A stretch of DNA of 6,498 nucleotides from the NCBI RefSeq assembly GCF_946222835.1, contig NZ_CAMIHD010000044.1:1-6498 (forward strand). The letters run 5' to 3'. Below are positions 1 to 6,167 of the stretch, in pieces (position 1 is the first letter of the stretch; each line of letters begins with the position of its first letter). Below the pieces are notes generated by a model. The model was not told the DNA's origin. It did no database searches and saw nothing but the letters and a program-made list of their open reading frames with translations. Made by a program: the position numbers and the translations under genes. This DNA comes from an uncultured Corynebacterium sp. (lineage in GTDB: Bacteria; Actinomycetota; Actinomycetes; Mycobacteriales; Mycobacteriaceae).

Positions 1-877
1 TGTCCACGGCGACGTCGAAATCGGCATCGGCGAAGATGACGTTCGGGTTCTTGCCACCGAGCTCGAGCGCGGTGCGCTTGACGGTCTCAGCCGCATTCTT
101 GGCAATGATCTTGCCGGTGACCAGGCCGCCGGTGAAGGAGACCATGTCCACGTCTGGGTGCTGAGACAGCGGGTTGCCGCAGCTAGCGCCAGCGCCGGTG
201 ATGAGGTTGCCCACGCCGTCGGGCAGACCGCACTCCTTGAGGGCGGCCATGAGCAGCATCGCGGTGTGCGGGGTGAGCTCTGCCTGCTTGAGGACGAAGG
301 TATTGCCGGCTGCCAGGGCCGGGCCCACCTTCCAGGAGACCTGCAGCAGCGGGTAGTTCCATGGTGTAATCAGTCCGCAGACGCCAACGGGCTCGGCGTC
401 GATGCGGGAGCGCAGGTTGGGATCCTGCGGGTCGACTACACGGCCGGCCTGGTGCTGGGCCAGGGTGCCAAAGAACTCGAAGGCATGGGCGATGTCATCC
501 ATATCGCCCAGGGATTCCTCGTAGCGCTTGCCGGTATCAGCGGACTCGGCCTGAGCGAAAAGCTCCTTGTGCTCACGGATGAAATCGGCCACGCGGATGA
601 CGAGCTTGCCGCGTTCGGCGGTCGGGGTATTGGCCCACTCGCCGTTATCAAAGGTTTCACGCGCAACCTTGATGGCGCGCTCGGTGTCCTCGTCGGAGGC
701 TTCGGAGACGAGGCCGACGGTGGAGCCATCGGCCGGGCAGATGATGGTGCGGGTCTCGCCGCTCTGGGCGGCTTCCCACTTACCGTTGATGAACAGGGAC
801 TTTGGGGCGCCGTCGGCATGTACGCCCTTCAGCAGCTCGGTCTGGGTGGGGTCGAACAAAGTGTTCTGGGTGCTCAA
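1..877 (-). CDS. betB: Betaine aldehyde dehydrogenase, N-terminal 292 residues (runs off the left edge)
   Basis: This enzyme oxidises betaine aldehyde to glycine betaine with NAD(P)+, the second step from choline. An unbroken reading frame encodes an aldehyde dehydrogenase N-terminal and NAD-binding region. Visible motifs are TPWNYPLLQ (residues about 171-179, with the oxyanion-hole Asn at 174), the nucleotide-binding segment SFTGGLVTGK (about 247-256), and LELGGKNP (about 271-278, with the general-base Glu at 272). The catalytic cysteine and the rest of the protein, roughly 200 residues by family length, lie beyond the window. The start is taken as TTG at 877, giving M-STQNTLFDPTQ; no ATG or GTG is in frame close by, and an AAAGG sequence lies about 11 bases upstream, which is a loose spacing. 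It follows betT by 45 bases with no terminator between them, so co-transcription is likely. The family is certain; the betaine aldehyde substrate is inferred from its betT and betA neighbours. Confidence 0.93.
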   Translation of the reverse strand, partial: MSTQNTLFDPTQTELLKGVHADGAPKSLFINGKWEAAQSGETRTIICPADGSTVGLVSEASDEDTERAIKVARETFDNGEWANTPTAERGKLVIRVADFIREHKELFAQAESADTGKRYEESLGDMDDIAHAFEFFGTLAQHQAGRVVDPQDPNLRSRIDAEPVGVCGLITPWNYPLLQVSWKVGPALAAGNTFVLKQAELTPHTAMLLMAALKECGLPDGVGNLITGAGASCGNPLSQHPDVDMVSFTGGLVTGKIIAKNAAETVKRTALELGGKNPNVIFADADFDVAVD

Positions 878-922
878 GTGAAAAGCAACCTTTCTCTCAT
901 AGAGGTAGTTGTAGTGGCCAGC

Positions 923-3172
923 TTAGCTATCTTCGCGCCAGGTGCGCTCGGGCTCGGCGCCATCGGAGACATCGGAGTCGCCCGGCTGGGTCTGCTGCAT
1001 ATAGAGGAAGGCCAAGTGGCGCTCATAAAGATCCAGCACATTGTTAATGATTTGGTTCTCGGAATAGCCGTAGATGTCGTAGCCCAGCGAACCGGTCATA
1101 TCGTAGACCTCGAGGCGGTAGTATTCGTCCCCCTCGCCCGTGCTGAAGTCGGGGCGCTCGGCCGCGACTGGGAAGAGTTGGTAGCGGAACATGCGCTCAT
1201 TGTGCAGCTTAACTTCGAGGTCGAGCTGCGGAAGTTCGACGTCGGGAAGCTCGCTGGTGAGCAAGAGGGCATCGTAGCCTCGGCTGCGCATGTGCGTTGC
1301 TACCTGCTCGAGGGCGTAGGTAGCGGTTTCGCGCAGGTAGGTATCCATCTCCTGCTTGGAAGGGAAGGTATTGGCGAGGTCGAGGCGGTTCTTCCAGAGG
1401 TTGGAATCTGAAGGCTCGCGCTCGGTACGGGAGGAAATCACGCCGTGCATAGCGGTGGTGCGGGCCTCGCGCTGCACGTTTTCCAGGCGCAGGGACTTCC
1501 ACAGGGAGAACATGATGAGGTAGACCACGAACGCGAAAGGCAGGCCCATCACGACCGTCGCGGACTGCACGGTGGCGATGCCATCGATCTGCAGCAGCGC
1601 CAGGGTCAGCGCACCCACGGTCACGGACCAGAAGATGCGCAGCCAGCGTGCGCCATCCTGGCGGTTATCGGTGATGCGAGAGGTGAAGTTGGACATCACC
1701 AACGCGCCGGAGTCGGCCGAGGTGATGTAGAGCAGTAGGCCAATAAAGGTGGTCAAGAAGATGACGATGCCAGAGCCTGGGAACTCGTGCAGCATGTCGT
1801 AGAAGCCCTGCTCCGGCACGTTAATTGCGTTCTCGGCGAATTCTGGGTAATCACCGGAGCGGACCATATCCAAGGCGGTGTTACCAAAGAAGGACATCCA
1901 CATCAGGATGAATAGGAACGGGAAGGTCAGGGTGCCGAAAATGAACTGGCGCAGGGTGCGGCCGCGGGAGATGCGGGCCAGGAAGAGGCCGACGAAGGTC
2001 GCCCAGGCAATCCACCATGCCCAGAAGAAGAGGGTCCAGGACTGCATCCAGGTATCTACGTTGGTTTGGTCTTCGGCAAAGGCGAAGGTCTCCATGGTCC
2101 AGGATGGGAACTTCGAGACATAATCACCGATATTGGTCACGATGGCATCGAAGAGATAGGCGGTCTTGCCAAAGACCACGACGTAGACCATCAGCGCGAT
2201 GGCCAAATAGACGTTGAGCTCGGAGAGGAAGCGAATGCCCTTATCGACGCCGGATACAGCCGAGAGGGTCGCAATAGTGATGGCGATAATGATGAGCGCG
2301 GCCTGCAGACCGAAGCCCTGCTCAATGCCGAAGATGAGGTGAATGCCGTAGGACAGCTGCACCACGCCGATGCCCAGGGAGGCGGTCACACCGAAGACGG
2401 TGCCTAGCATGGCGGCGATGTCCACCGCGGAGCCGATGGGGCCGTGTACGCGCTTGCCGATGAGCGGGTAGAGCGCGGAGCGAATAGCCAGCGGCATATT
2501 CAGGCGGTAGGCAAAGTAGCCAAAGGCCATGCCCATAAGGGCATAAAGCGCCCAGCCGGTGAGGCCATAGTGGAACATGGCATAGACCACGGCTTCCTTG
2601 GCGGCCTCCATGGTTTCGCCGTCACCGACCGGTGGCTGCATATACATGGTGACCGGCTCGGCCACGGCGAAGAACATGAGGTCCACGCCGATGCCGGCGG
2701 CAAAGAGCATGGATGCCCAGGAGAAAGTATTGAATTTCGGCCGCGAGTGGTCCGGTCCGAGGCGGATACTGCCGGCATTGGAAAAGGCAATATAGAGCAC
2801 GAAGACCACAGCGATGGTGGCGGTGAGGACATAGAACCAGCCGAGGTTGTGGCCGATCCAGCCGGTGACGCTGGCGAGGGTCTCTGCCGCGGAATCGCGG
2901 CCGAGCCCGGCATAGAGCGCCATGGCAATAATGAGGACGCCGGAGATGATAAATACCGGCCAGTTTGTCTTGGGAGCAGGGACCTGATCCGCGCCTACGG
3001 CATCGCCGGTTTCAGCCTTGTAGCTGCCGACGAGGGCGCGAACTTGGTAGCGCGGGCTGCGCTTCTTGGGCTCTCCAGATGGGGTTGCGAGAGAGGTGTT
3101 TTTACCCCCTTGTTGGGGGTCTTTATTTGAAGTGTGAGACTCCTCAGGATCGTGAGGGTCAAAGTTAGCCAT
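923..3172 (-). CDS. betT: BCCT-family choline transporter BetT, likely proton-coupled
   Basis: This is an inner-membrane choline importer of the betaine/choline/carnitine transporter family, 749 residues. About 12 membrane segments are visible between residues 70 and 558. The family signature lies around 379-405 (SWTLFFWAWWIAWATFVG followed by LFLARISRGRT), with the tryptophan cluster W384/W386/W387/W390 that lines the substrate path. TM3 has GIGVD (160-164); the Asp replaces the Gly of sodium-coupled BetP, and this Asp is typical of proton-coupled choline carriers such as E. coli BetT. A polar N-terminal tail of about 68 residues and a C-terminal cytosolic domain (about 560-749) flank the core. 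The latter contains YYRLEVYDMTGSLGYDIYGY and ends in an acidic tail; such domains tune osmotic activation in BetT. E. coli BetT is 677 residues, so the excess is mainly at the N-terminus. The start at 3172 is supported by AGGAG six bases upstream. Choline specificity is inferred from the motif and from the adjacent betB and betA. Confidence 0.95.
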   Translation of the reverse strand: MANFDPHDPEESHTSNKDPQQGGKNTSLATPSGEPKKRSPRYQVRALVGSYKAETGDAVGADQVPAPKTNWPVFIISGVLIIAMALYAGLGRDSAAETLASVTGWIGHNLGWFYVLTATIAVVFVLYIAFSNAGSIRLGPDHSRPKFNTFSWASMLFAAGIGVDLMFFAVAEPVTMYMQPPVGDGETMEAAKEAVVYAMFHYGLTGWALYALMGMAFGYFAYRLNMPLAIRSALYPLIGKRVHGPIGSAVDIAAMLGTVFGVTASLGIGVVQLSYGIHLIFGIEQGFGLQAALIIIAITIATLSAVSGVDKGIRFLSELNVYLAIALMVYVVVFGKTAYLFDAIVTNIGDYVSKFPSWTMETFAFAEDQTNVDTWMQSWTLFFWAWWIAWATFVGLFLARISRGRTLRQFIFGTLTFPFLFILMWMSFFGNTALDMVRSGDYPEFAENAINVPEQGFYDMLHEFPGSGIVIFLTTFIGLLLYITSADSGALVMSNFTSRITDNRQDGARWLRIFWSVTVGALTLALLQIDGIATVQSATVVMGLPFAFVVYLIMFSLWKSLRLENVQREARTTAMHGVISSRTEREPSDSNLWKNRLDLANTFPSKQEMDTYLRETATYALEQVATHMRSRGYDALLLTSELPDVELPQLDLEVKLHNERMFRYQLFPVAAERPDFSTGEGDEYYRLEVYDMTGSLGYDIYGYSENQIINNVLDLYERHLAFLYMQQTQPGDSDVSDGAEPERTWREDS

Positions 3173-3178
3173 CTACTT

Positions 3179-3183
3179 CTCCT
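3179..3183 (-). promoter_or_regulatory. Ribosome binding site of betT
   Basis: AGGAG on the minus strand, six bases before the ATG at 3172. It fixes this start over any internal methionine and makes the long polar N-terminal tail of BetT likely to be real. Confidence 0.8.
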
Positions 3184-3269
3184 ATTGTTGGTTGGTTTGG
3201 GCCGAATCTTTCGCACGAGTGCCCCAAAAGTCTCACAAGATCGCAGGGAGAGATAGGTGAGTGAAATGA

Positions 3270-3290
3270 ATCATATGTGGGCAAACTATA
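3270..3290 (-). promoter_or_regulatory. Candidate betT-betB promoter -10 region
   Basis: Two -10-like hexamers lie on the minus strand about 100 bases upstream of betT: TATAGT (3290-3285) and TATGAT (3275-3270), each 5 of 6 to TATAAT. Neither has a convincing -35 at the usual spacing. The first overlaps one copy of the TGGGCAAACT motif, and the second overlaps a weak GlxR-like sequence. The exact start point cannot be decided by eye. Confidence 0.35.
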
Positions 3291-3363
3291 CGCAAAGACT
3301 TCGGATTTCATCTCCAGAGACATCCATCTGGACAAGGTAAATATACATTAAGATGGGCAAACT
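3278..3363 (+). repeat. Direct repeat TGGGCAAACT (3278-3287 and 3354-3363)
   Basis: Two identical 10-bp copies start 76 bp apart in the divergent promoter region. The core TGGGCA also appears inverted as TGCCCA at 3392-3397, where the flanks again match (TGTGGGCA at 3276-3283 against TGCCCACA at 3392-3399). The first copy overlaps a candidate betT -10. These are candidate operator half-sites for an unidentified regulator. Confidence 0.6.
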
Positions 3364-3389
3364 TCTAGAGGGGTGTGTACTCTGGAGAT
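3310..3389. repeat. Inverted repeats built on TCCAGA / TCTGGA
   Basis: ATCTCCAGAG (3310-3319) is the exact reverse complement of CTCTGGAGAT (3380-3389). A third element, TCTGGA at 3327-3332, pairs with TCCAGA at 3313-3318 as a 20-bp hyphenated palindrome with an 8-bp spacer. The arrangement is typical of a dimeric regulator with a main site and a distal half or second site. No known factor was recognised from the motif. Confidence 0.6.
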
Positions 3390-3431
3390 AGTGCCCACAC
3401 ATAAGGCGATGTGAATAAATACAGATTTTTG

Positions 3432-3444
3432 TATAAATTACAAT
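3432..3444 (+). promoter_or_regulatory. Candidate betA promoter -10 region
   Basis: The AT-rich run contains TATAAA (3432-3437) and TACAAT (3439-3444), both good -10 matches, about 62-74 bases before the betA ATG. The -35 side is poor, with TGTGAA around 3410-3415 as the nearest candidate. This is common in corynebacteria, where the -35 is weakly conserved. Transcription would start around 3445-3452 and give a leader of about 55-60 bases containing the GlxR palindrome. Confidence 0.45.
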
Positions 3445-3474
3445 ATTTTCACTTCCGGTGGGGCAATCTTGACG

Positions 3475-3490
3475 TGTGAAATATTTCACA
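3475..3490. promoter_or_regulatory. GlxR (cAMP-CRP-type) operator in the betA leader
   Basis: TGTGAAATATTTCACA is a perfect 16-bp palindrome and matches every fixed position of the published corynebacterial GlxR consensus, TGTGA-N2-TA-N2-TCACA. It ends 15 bases before the betA ATG, just upstream of the ribosome binding site and downstream of the likely -10. By the usual position rule for CRP-type factors, a site in this place represses. The suggested role is cAMP-GlxR control of choline oxidation by carbon status; that role is inference. Confidence 0.8.
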
Positions 3491-3505
3491 GAAAGAAGGG
3501 GATTT

Positions 3506-5281
3506 ATGGGTTTTATGGACAAGCTGACCAAGAAGCGTTCCGCTAAAAAGGTCACCGATGAAGTAAGCGACGTAGTCGTCGTTGGCGGTGGCTCCGCAGG
3601 CTCCGTCATCGCCGCACGCCTGACCGAAGACAAGAACACCCGCGTGCTGGTCCTTGAGGCTGGCCGCCCAGATTCCCTGTGGGATCTGTTCATTCACATG
3701 CCCTCCGGTTTCTCTTTCCCAATCGGTGCAAAGAACTATGACTGGATGTACGAGTCCGATCCGGAGCCGGAGATGAACGGCCGCCGCGTTTACCATGCCC
3801 GCGGCAAGGTTCTCGGCGGATCTTCTTCCATCAACGGCATGATCTACCAGCGCGGTAACCCGATGGACTATGAGAAGTGGGGCCAGAACCCGGGCATGGA
3901 GAACTGGGACTTCGCCCACTGCCTGCCGTACTTCAACCGCATGGAAACCGCCGCTGCGGCCGAGCCGAACGATCCGCGCCGTGGCCACGATGGCCCGCTG
4001 TACCTCTCCCGCGGTCCGGCTACCTCCGAGCTCTTCCAAGCCCTGTTTAAGTCCGTGCAGGAAGCTGGCTACAACCTGACTAATGACGTCAATGGTTACC
4101 GCCAGGAGGGCTTCGCTCCGTTCGACCGCAATATTAAGAACGGCAAGCGTTGGTCCGCTGCCCGCGCTTACCTATACCCCAATATGGATCGCGAGAACCT
4201 CGAGATCCGCACCCGCGCTTTCACCACCAAGATCCTCTTCGAGGGCCAGAAGGCCGTCGGCGTCGAGTACGAGTGGCAGGGCGGCGTGCACCGCGTCTAC
4301 GCCGAGAAGATCGTCCTGTCTGCCGGCGCCATCAATACCCCACAGCTGCTGGAGATCTCCGGCATTGGTGACCGTGAGATTCTGGAAAAGCACGGCATCG
4401 ACGTCGTCAAGCACCTGCCTGGTGTGGGCGAGAACTTGCAGGACCACCTCGAGGTCTACATCCAGTATGAGACCACCAAGTCCACCGCGTCCTCCCAGCC
4501 TTACCTGGATAAGTGGCGCTGGCCGTTCATGGGCCTGCAGTGGCTGCTGACCCACAAGGGCCCGGTTGCTACCTCCCACTTTGAGGGCGGCGGCTTCGTG
4601 CGCTCCAATGAGAATGAGGATTACCCGAACCTCATGTTCCACTTCTTGCCGATGGCTGTGCGTTATGACGGCCAGAAGGCGGACGTCAAGCACGGCTTCC
4701 AGTGGCACGTGGGCCCGATGTTCTCCGATACCAAGGGCCACGTTCACATCAAGAGTGCCGATATCCACGACAAGCCGTCCATCCTCTTCAACTATCTGAA
4801 GACCGACCAGGACCGCCGCGAGTGGGTTGAGGCCGTACGCGTTGCCCGCTCCCTGCTGGATACCAAGGCTATGGAAGAGGTAGGCGCCCGCGAGTTCAGC
4901 CCGGGCCCGGATGTCCAGACCGACGAGGAGATCCTGGAGTGGGTCCGCAACGATGGCGAGACCGCGCTGCACCCATCCTGCACCGCCAAGATGGGCGCGG
5001 AGTCCGATCCGATGGCCGTGGTTAACCCGGACACCATGGGTGTATGGGGCGTCGAAGGCCTCTACATTGCGGATGCCTCCGTCTTCCCGTCCGTGACCAA
5101 CGGCAATATCTACGCCCCAACCATGATGGTGGGCGAGAAGGCTGCCGACCTCATCGCCGGCCGCACCCCGCTGGAGCCAAACCACGCCGAGTGGTACAAG
5201 GCCAAGCAGGATATGCCGCTCTACGCTGAGGGCGAAGCAGTCCGTGATCACAAGCACTCCATCCAGGGCGCTGACCACTAA
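3506..5281 (+). CDS. betA: Choline dehydrogenase (GMC oxidoreductase)
   Basis: This is an FAD-dependent enzyme of 591 residues that oxidises choline to betaine aldehyde, the substrate of BetB. The ADP-binding motif VVVVGGGSAGSVIAARL lies near residues 23-39. GMC signature 1 (HARGKVLGGSSSINGMIY) is at about 97-114, and signature 2 (GAINTPQLLEISGIG) at about 274-288. The catalytic His is H489 in ALHPSCTAKMG, and the second active-site position is Asn534 in TNGNIYAPTMM. E. coli BetA is 556 residues; the excess here includes a Lys-rich N-terminal stretch (MDKLTKKRSAKK). ATG 3506 is chosen because GAAGG ends six bases upstream. A frame-extending GTG at 3476 lies inside the GlxR palindrome and has no ribosome binding site; ATG 3515 is a second, less well-spaced option. 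The gene is divergent from betT-betB and ends before an intrinsic terminator. A different GMC alcohol dehydrogenase is possible in principle, but the neighbours make choline the best substrate. Confidence 0.95.
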   Translation: MGFMDKLTKKRSAKKVTDEVSDVVVVGGGSAGSVIAARLTEDKNTRVLVLEAGRPDSLWDLFIHMPSGFSFPIGAKNYDWMYESDPEPEMNGRRVYHARGKVLGGSSSINGMIYQRGNPMDYEKWGQNPGMENWDFAHCLPYFNRMETAAAAEPNDPRRGHDGPLYLSRGPATSELFQALFKSVQEAGYNLTNDVNGYRQEGFAPFDRNIKNGKRWSAARAYLYPNMDRENLEIRTRAFTTKILFEGQKAVGVEYEWQGGVHRVYAEKIVLSAGAINTPQLLEISGIGDREILEKHGIDVVKHLPGVGENLQDHLEVYIQYETTKSTASSQPYLDKWRWPFMGLQWLLTHKGPVATSHFEGGGFVRSNENEDYPNLMFHFLPMAVRYDGQKADVKHGFQWHVGPMFSDTKGHVHIKSADIHDKPSILFNYLKTDQDRREWVEAVRVARSLLDTKAMEEVGAREFSPGPDVQTDEEILEWVRNDGETALHPSCTAKMGAESDPMAVVNPDTMGVWGVEGLYIADASVFPSVTNGNIYAPTMMVGEKAADLIAGRTPLEPNHAEWYKAKQDMPLYAEGEAVRDHKHSIQGADH

Positions 5282-5304
5282 GCAGCCTCCCGCCGGATGG
5301 CTCT

Positions 5305-5345
5305 AGCGCCGCGTTTCCCTTCCTTGGGGCGCGGCGCTTTTGCTT
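5305..5345 (+). terminator. Intrinsic terminator of betA
   Basis: A 9-bp perfect stem, AGCGCCGCG (5305-5313) with CGCGGCGCT (5330-5338), closes a 16-base loop. The loop itself can form a small CCC/GGG inner pairing. The stem runs into TTTT and a further T-rich stretch. It begins 24 bases after the betA stop and should end the betA transcript, separating it from the downstream genes. Confidence 0.85.
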
Positions 5346-5445
5346 GCCGACGTCCCCCTTTCCCGTGCACCTCTCCGCCGGGCCTGGACCATGATTTAAT
5401 CGTCGGGCAAGGAATCGGCCTTATTGGATTGAAGTGACAGAGAAG

Positions 5446-5451
5446 AGGAGG
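5446..5451 (+). promoter_or_regulatory. Perfect ribosome binding site of the 42-codon gene
   Basis: AGGAGG, complementary to the 16S rRNA tail, lies six bases before ATG 5458. This is the strongest such site in the window and is the main reason to accept the very short gene downstream. A weak -10-like TTTAAT at 5395-5400 is the only promoter hint. Confidence 0.75.
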
Positions 5452-5457
5452 ATATTG

Positions 5458-5586
5458 ATGCTCAGCATTATCGCTTTGGTCATTAGTATCGTTTTCGCCG
5501 TATCCGTTCTGAGAAAGCTCGATGACATCGATGCGCACTTAAAAGAGCTGCTCGCCTCGCGCGAAGATGACCAAACACCGTGTTAA
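5458..5586 (+). CDS. 42-residue single-pass membrane microprotein, function unknown
   Basis: The protein starts MLSIIALVISIVFAVSVL: a hydrophobic helix at residues 2-18 makes up nearly half of it. A charged tail follows (RKLDDIDAHLKELLASRED, about 19-37) that could form a short amphipathic helix, and it ends QTPC. The Arg-Lys pair after the helix suggests that the tail faces the cytoplasm. The start is well supported by AGGAGG with six-base spacing, and the tail codons look like normal coding sequence. The gene lies after the betA terminator and needs its own promoter, of which only a weak -10-like TTTAAT (5395-5400) is visible. No family was recognised. Small membrane-anchored proteins of this shape are often partners of larger membrane proteins, but nothing here identifies a partner. 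Confidence 0.7.
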   Translation: MLSIIALVISIVFAVSVLRKLDDIDAHLKELLASREDDQTPC

Positions 5587-5849
5587 GCGTGTGGGTGGCT
5601 AAGGAGACGGTGAACAAATTTCGAATTAACCAACTGCAAAAGGCCCATACCGACCGTGAAATGGATTTTTCCTGCGATGTAGCTTGAAGGGCTATGGCTT
5701 CGTAGACCAAAGTGGTTTCCAAGCAGCAGTTCCAGTACTTCGTACGTGGGGCAGCCAACACCGCCGACTTCAAGGAAGTATCATTCCCGGATACCAGCGA
5801 AAAGAGATAGTCATTTGGCTATTAGAAAGCTTCGCTACGTGTGGTTTGA
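5587..5849. other. Stretch with no intact gene, probably decayed coding DNA
   Basis: No reading frame here has a plausible start, ribosome binding site and length. The frame that starts near 5595 (VAKETVNKFRINQLQKAHTD) is broken by stops at about residue 31 and several times after. Short protein-like pieces occur in different frames, for example QQFQYFVRGAANTADFKEV (about 5721-5777) and RKLRYVWFDPYAMSVSV (ending near 5873). This pattern fits an old gene remnant with stops and frameshifts, but no parent family was recognised. Confidence 0.4.
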
Positions 5850-6140
5850 CCCGTACGCAATGTCCGTGAGTGTCTAGCTTTTGATGGAAAACCTGGTTTC
5901 AGTGTCGCTGGCCGCACCTACGCCGCCGTCATGTCCGCCGACACCCTGTTCATCACCCTCCCCACAGGGGTGGGTGTGGACATCCACGTGAAGATTCTGG
6001 AGAAATTCGCCGCCCACGTCGCGCTCCCGCGTTGGGTTGGCAGCCGAACCGCGAAGGACCAGTCATCGGCTATCCCATCGACTAATTCTTGTAGGTCGCA
6101 GGACCTTCGCGTGACTGTTAGTTCAGCCTATTTTAAATAG
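5850..6140 (+). pseudogene. Remnant of a small protein gene, possibly YjbR/TfoX-like
   Basis: An open frame follows a stop at 5847-5849. It contains FDGKPGFSVAGRTYAAVMSA, then DTLFITLPTGVGVDIHVKIL and ALPRWVGSR, ending by about 6044. Within this stretch the codons are strongly C/G-ending, as in the real genes nearby. After about 6050 the frame only drifts to a stop at 6138 with ordinary-looking sequence. The first methionine in frame (5931) is mid-domain and lacks a ribosome binding site, so the N-terminal half appears lost. The pattern PGF-x-V-x-G-[KR]-x-[FY]-A followed by a hydrophobic strand ending in LP recalls small YjbR/TfoX-N or luciferase-domain proteins. That assignment is a weak recollection and not secure. 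Confidence 0.4.
6050..6111. repeat. Imperfect 11-bp inverted repeat
   Basis: CGCGAAGGACC (6050-6060) and GGACCTTCGCG (6101-6111) pair at 10 of 11 positions, with one A-A mismatch, across a 40-base gap. The gap has a possible inner stem AGTC/GACT (6061-6064 with 6080-6083). No T-run follows, so it is a poor intrinsic terminator. It sits at the boundary between the decayed region and the cmtR promoter and could be a recombination end or a protein-binding site. Confidence 0.45.
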
Positions 6141-6163
6141 TTCATCGCATACTGTATAGTTCA
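6119..6163 (+). repeat. Three TAGTTCA direct repeats with exact 19-bp period
   Basis: TAGTTCA occurs at 6119-6125, 6138-6144 and 6157-6163. The last two units match further (TAGTTCA-N-C-N-CAT-N-CT). The array spans the cmtR promoter. Between the first two lies CTATTT-T-AAATAG (6128-6140), a perfect 6-bp-arm dyad. These are candidate CmtR operator elements. Confidence 0.65.
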
Positions 6164-6167
6164 GCAC
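6132..6167 (+). promoter_or_regulatory. cmtR promoter, probably giving a leaderless mRNA
   Basis: TTTAAA (6132-6137) and TATAGT (6155-6160) are separated by 17 bp, the ideal spacing. The -10 ends seven bases before ATG 6168, so transcription should start at or next to the A of the start codon. The absence of any ribosome binding site upstream agrees with leaderless translation, which is common in corynebacteria. The promoter is overlaid by the TAGTTCA repeats, as expected for autorepression. Confidence 0.6.

Larger units (their letters stand above)
3173..3505. promoter_or_regulatory. Divergent betT-betB / betA regulatory region
   Basis: This 333-base stretch between the two divergent start codons has no gene. 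It is clearly more AT-rich than the flanking coding DNA. It contains candidate promoters for both directions, a perfect GlxR-type palindrome next to betA, and several repeated short motifs: TCCAGA/TCTGGA and TGGGCAAACT. Both transcription units are therefore likely controlled from here. No regulator gene (for example betI) is present in the window. Confidence 0.85.

Noticed and set aside
158..1411. 417-codon plus-strand open frame across betB and betT
   Set aside because: It lies antisense to two genes with clear family motifs and has no family resemblance or ribosome binding site. It arises from GC-rich codon structure.
2444..3130. 228-codon plus-strand open frame opposite the betT N-terminal half
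   Set aside because: It is antisense to the membrane core of BetT, with low-complexity composition typical of a shadow frame.
3476..3505. Upstream GTG start that would add ten residues to BetA
   Set aside because: The GTG is inside the GlxR palindrome and has no ribosome binding site; the GAAGG six bases before ATG 3506 fits better.
4172..5278. 368-codon minus-strand open frame inside betA
   Set aside because: It is fully antisense to the conserved GMC domains of betA and is explained by its codon bias.
5483..5773. 96-codon minus-strand open frame across the microprotein gene
   Set aside because: It overlaps the better supported 42-codon gene and has neither a ribosome binding site nor recognisable protein features.
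5684..5869. KGYGFVDQSGF at the start of a short open frame, reminiscent of a cold-shock RNA-binding motif
   Set aside because: Only these few residues fit; the rest lacks any cold-shock fold pattern and there is no ribosome binding site, so it is probably chance.
5954..5976. Tight GC-rich hairpin (CACCC-T-CCCC, ACA loop, GGGG-T-GGGTG)
   Set aside because: It lies inside the best coding-like part of the relic and has no T-run, so it is explained by codon content rather than by a terminator.
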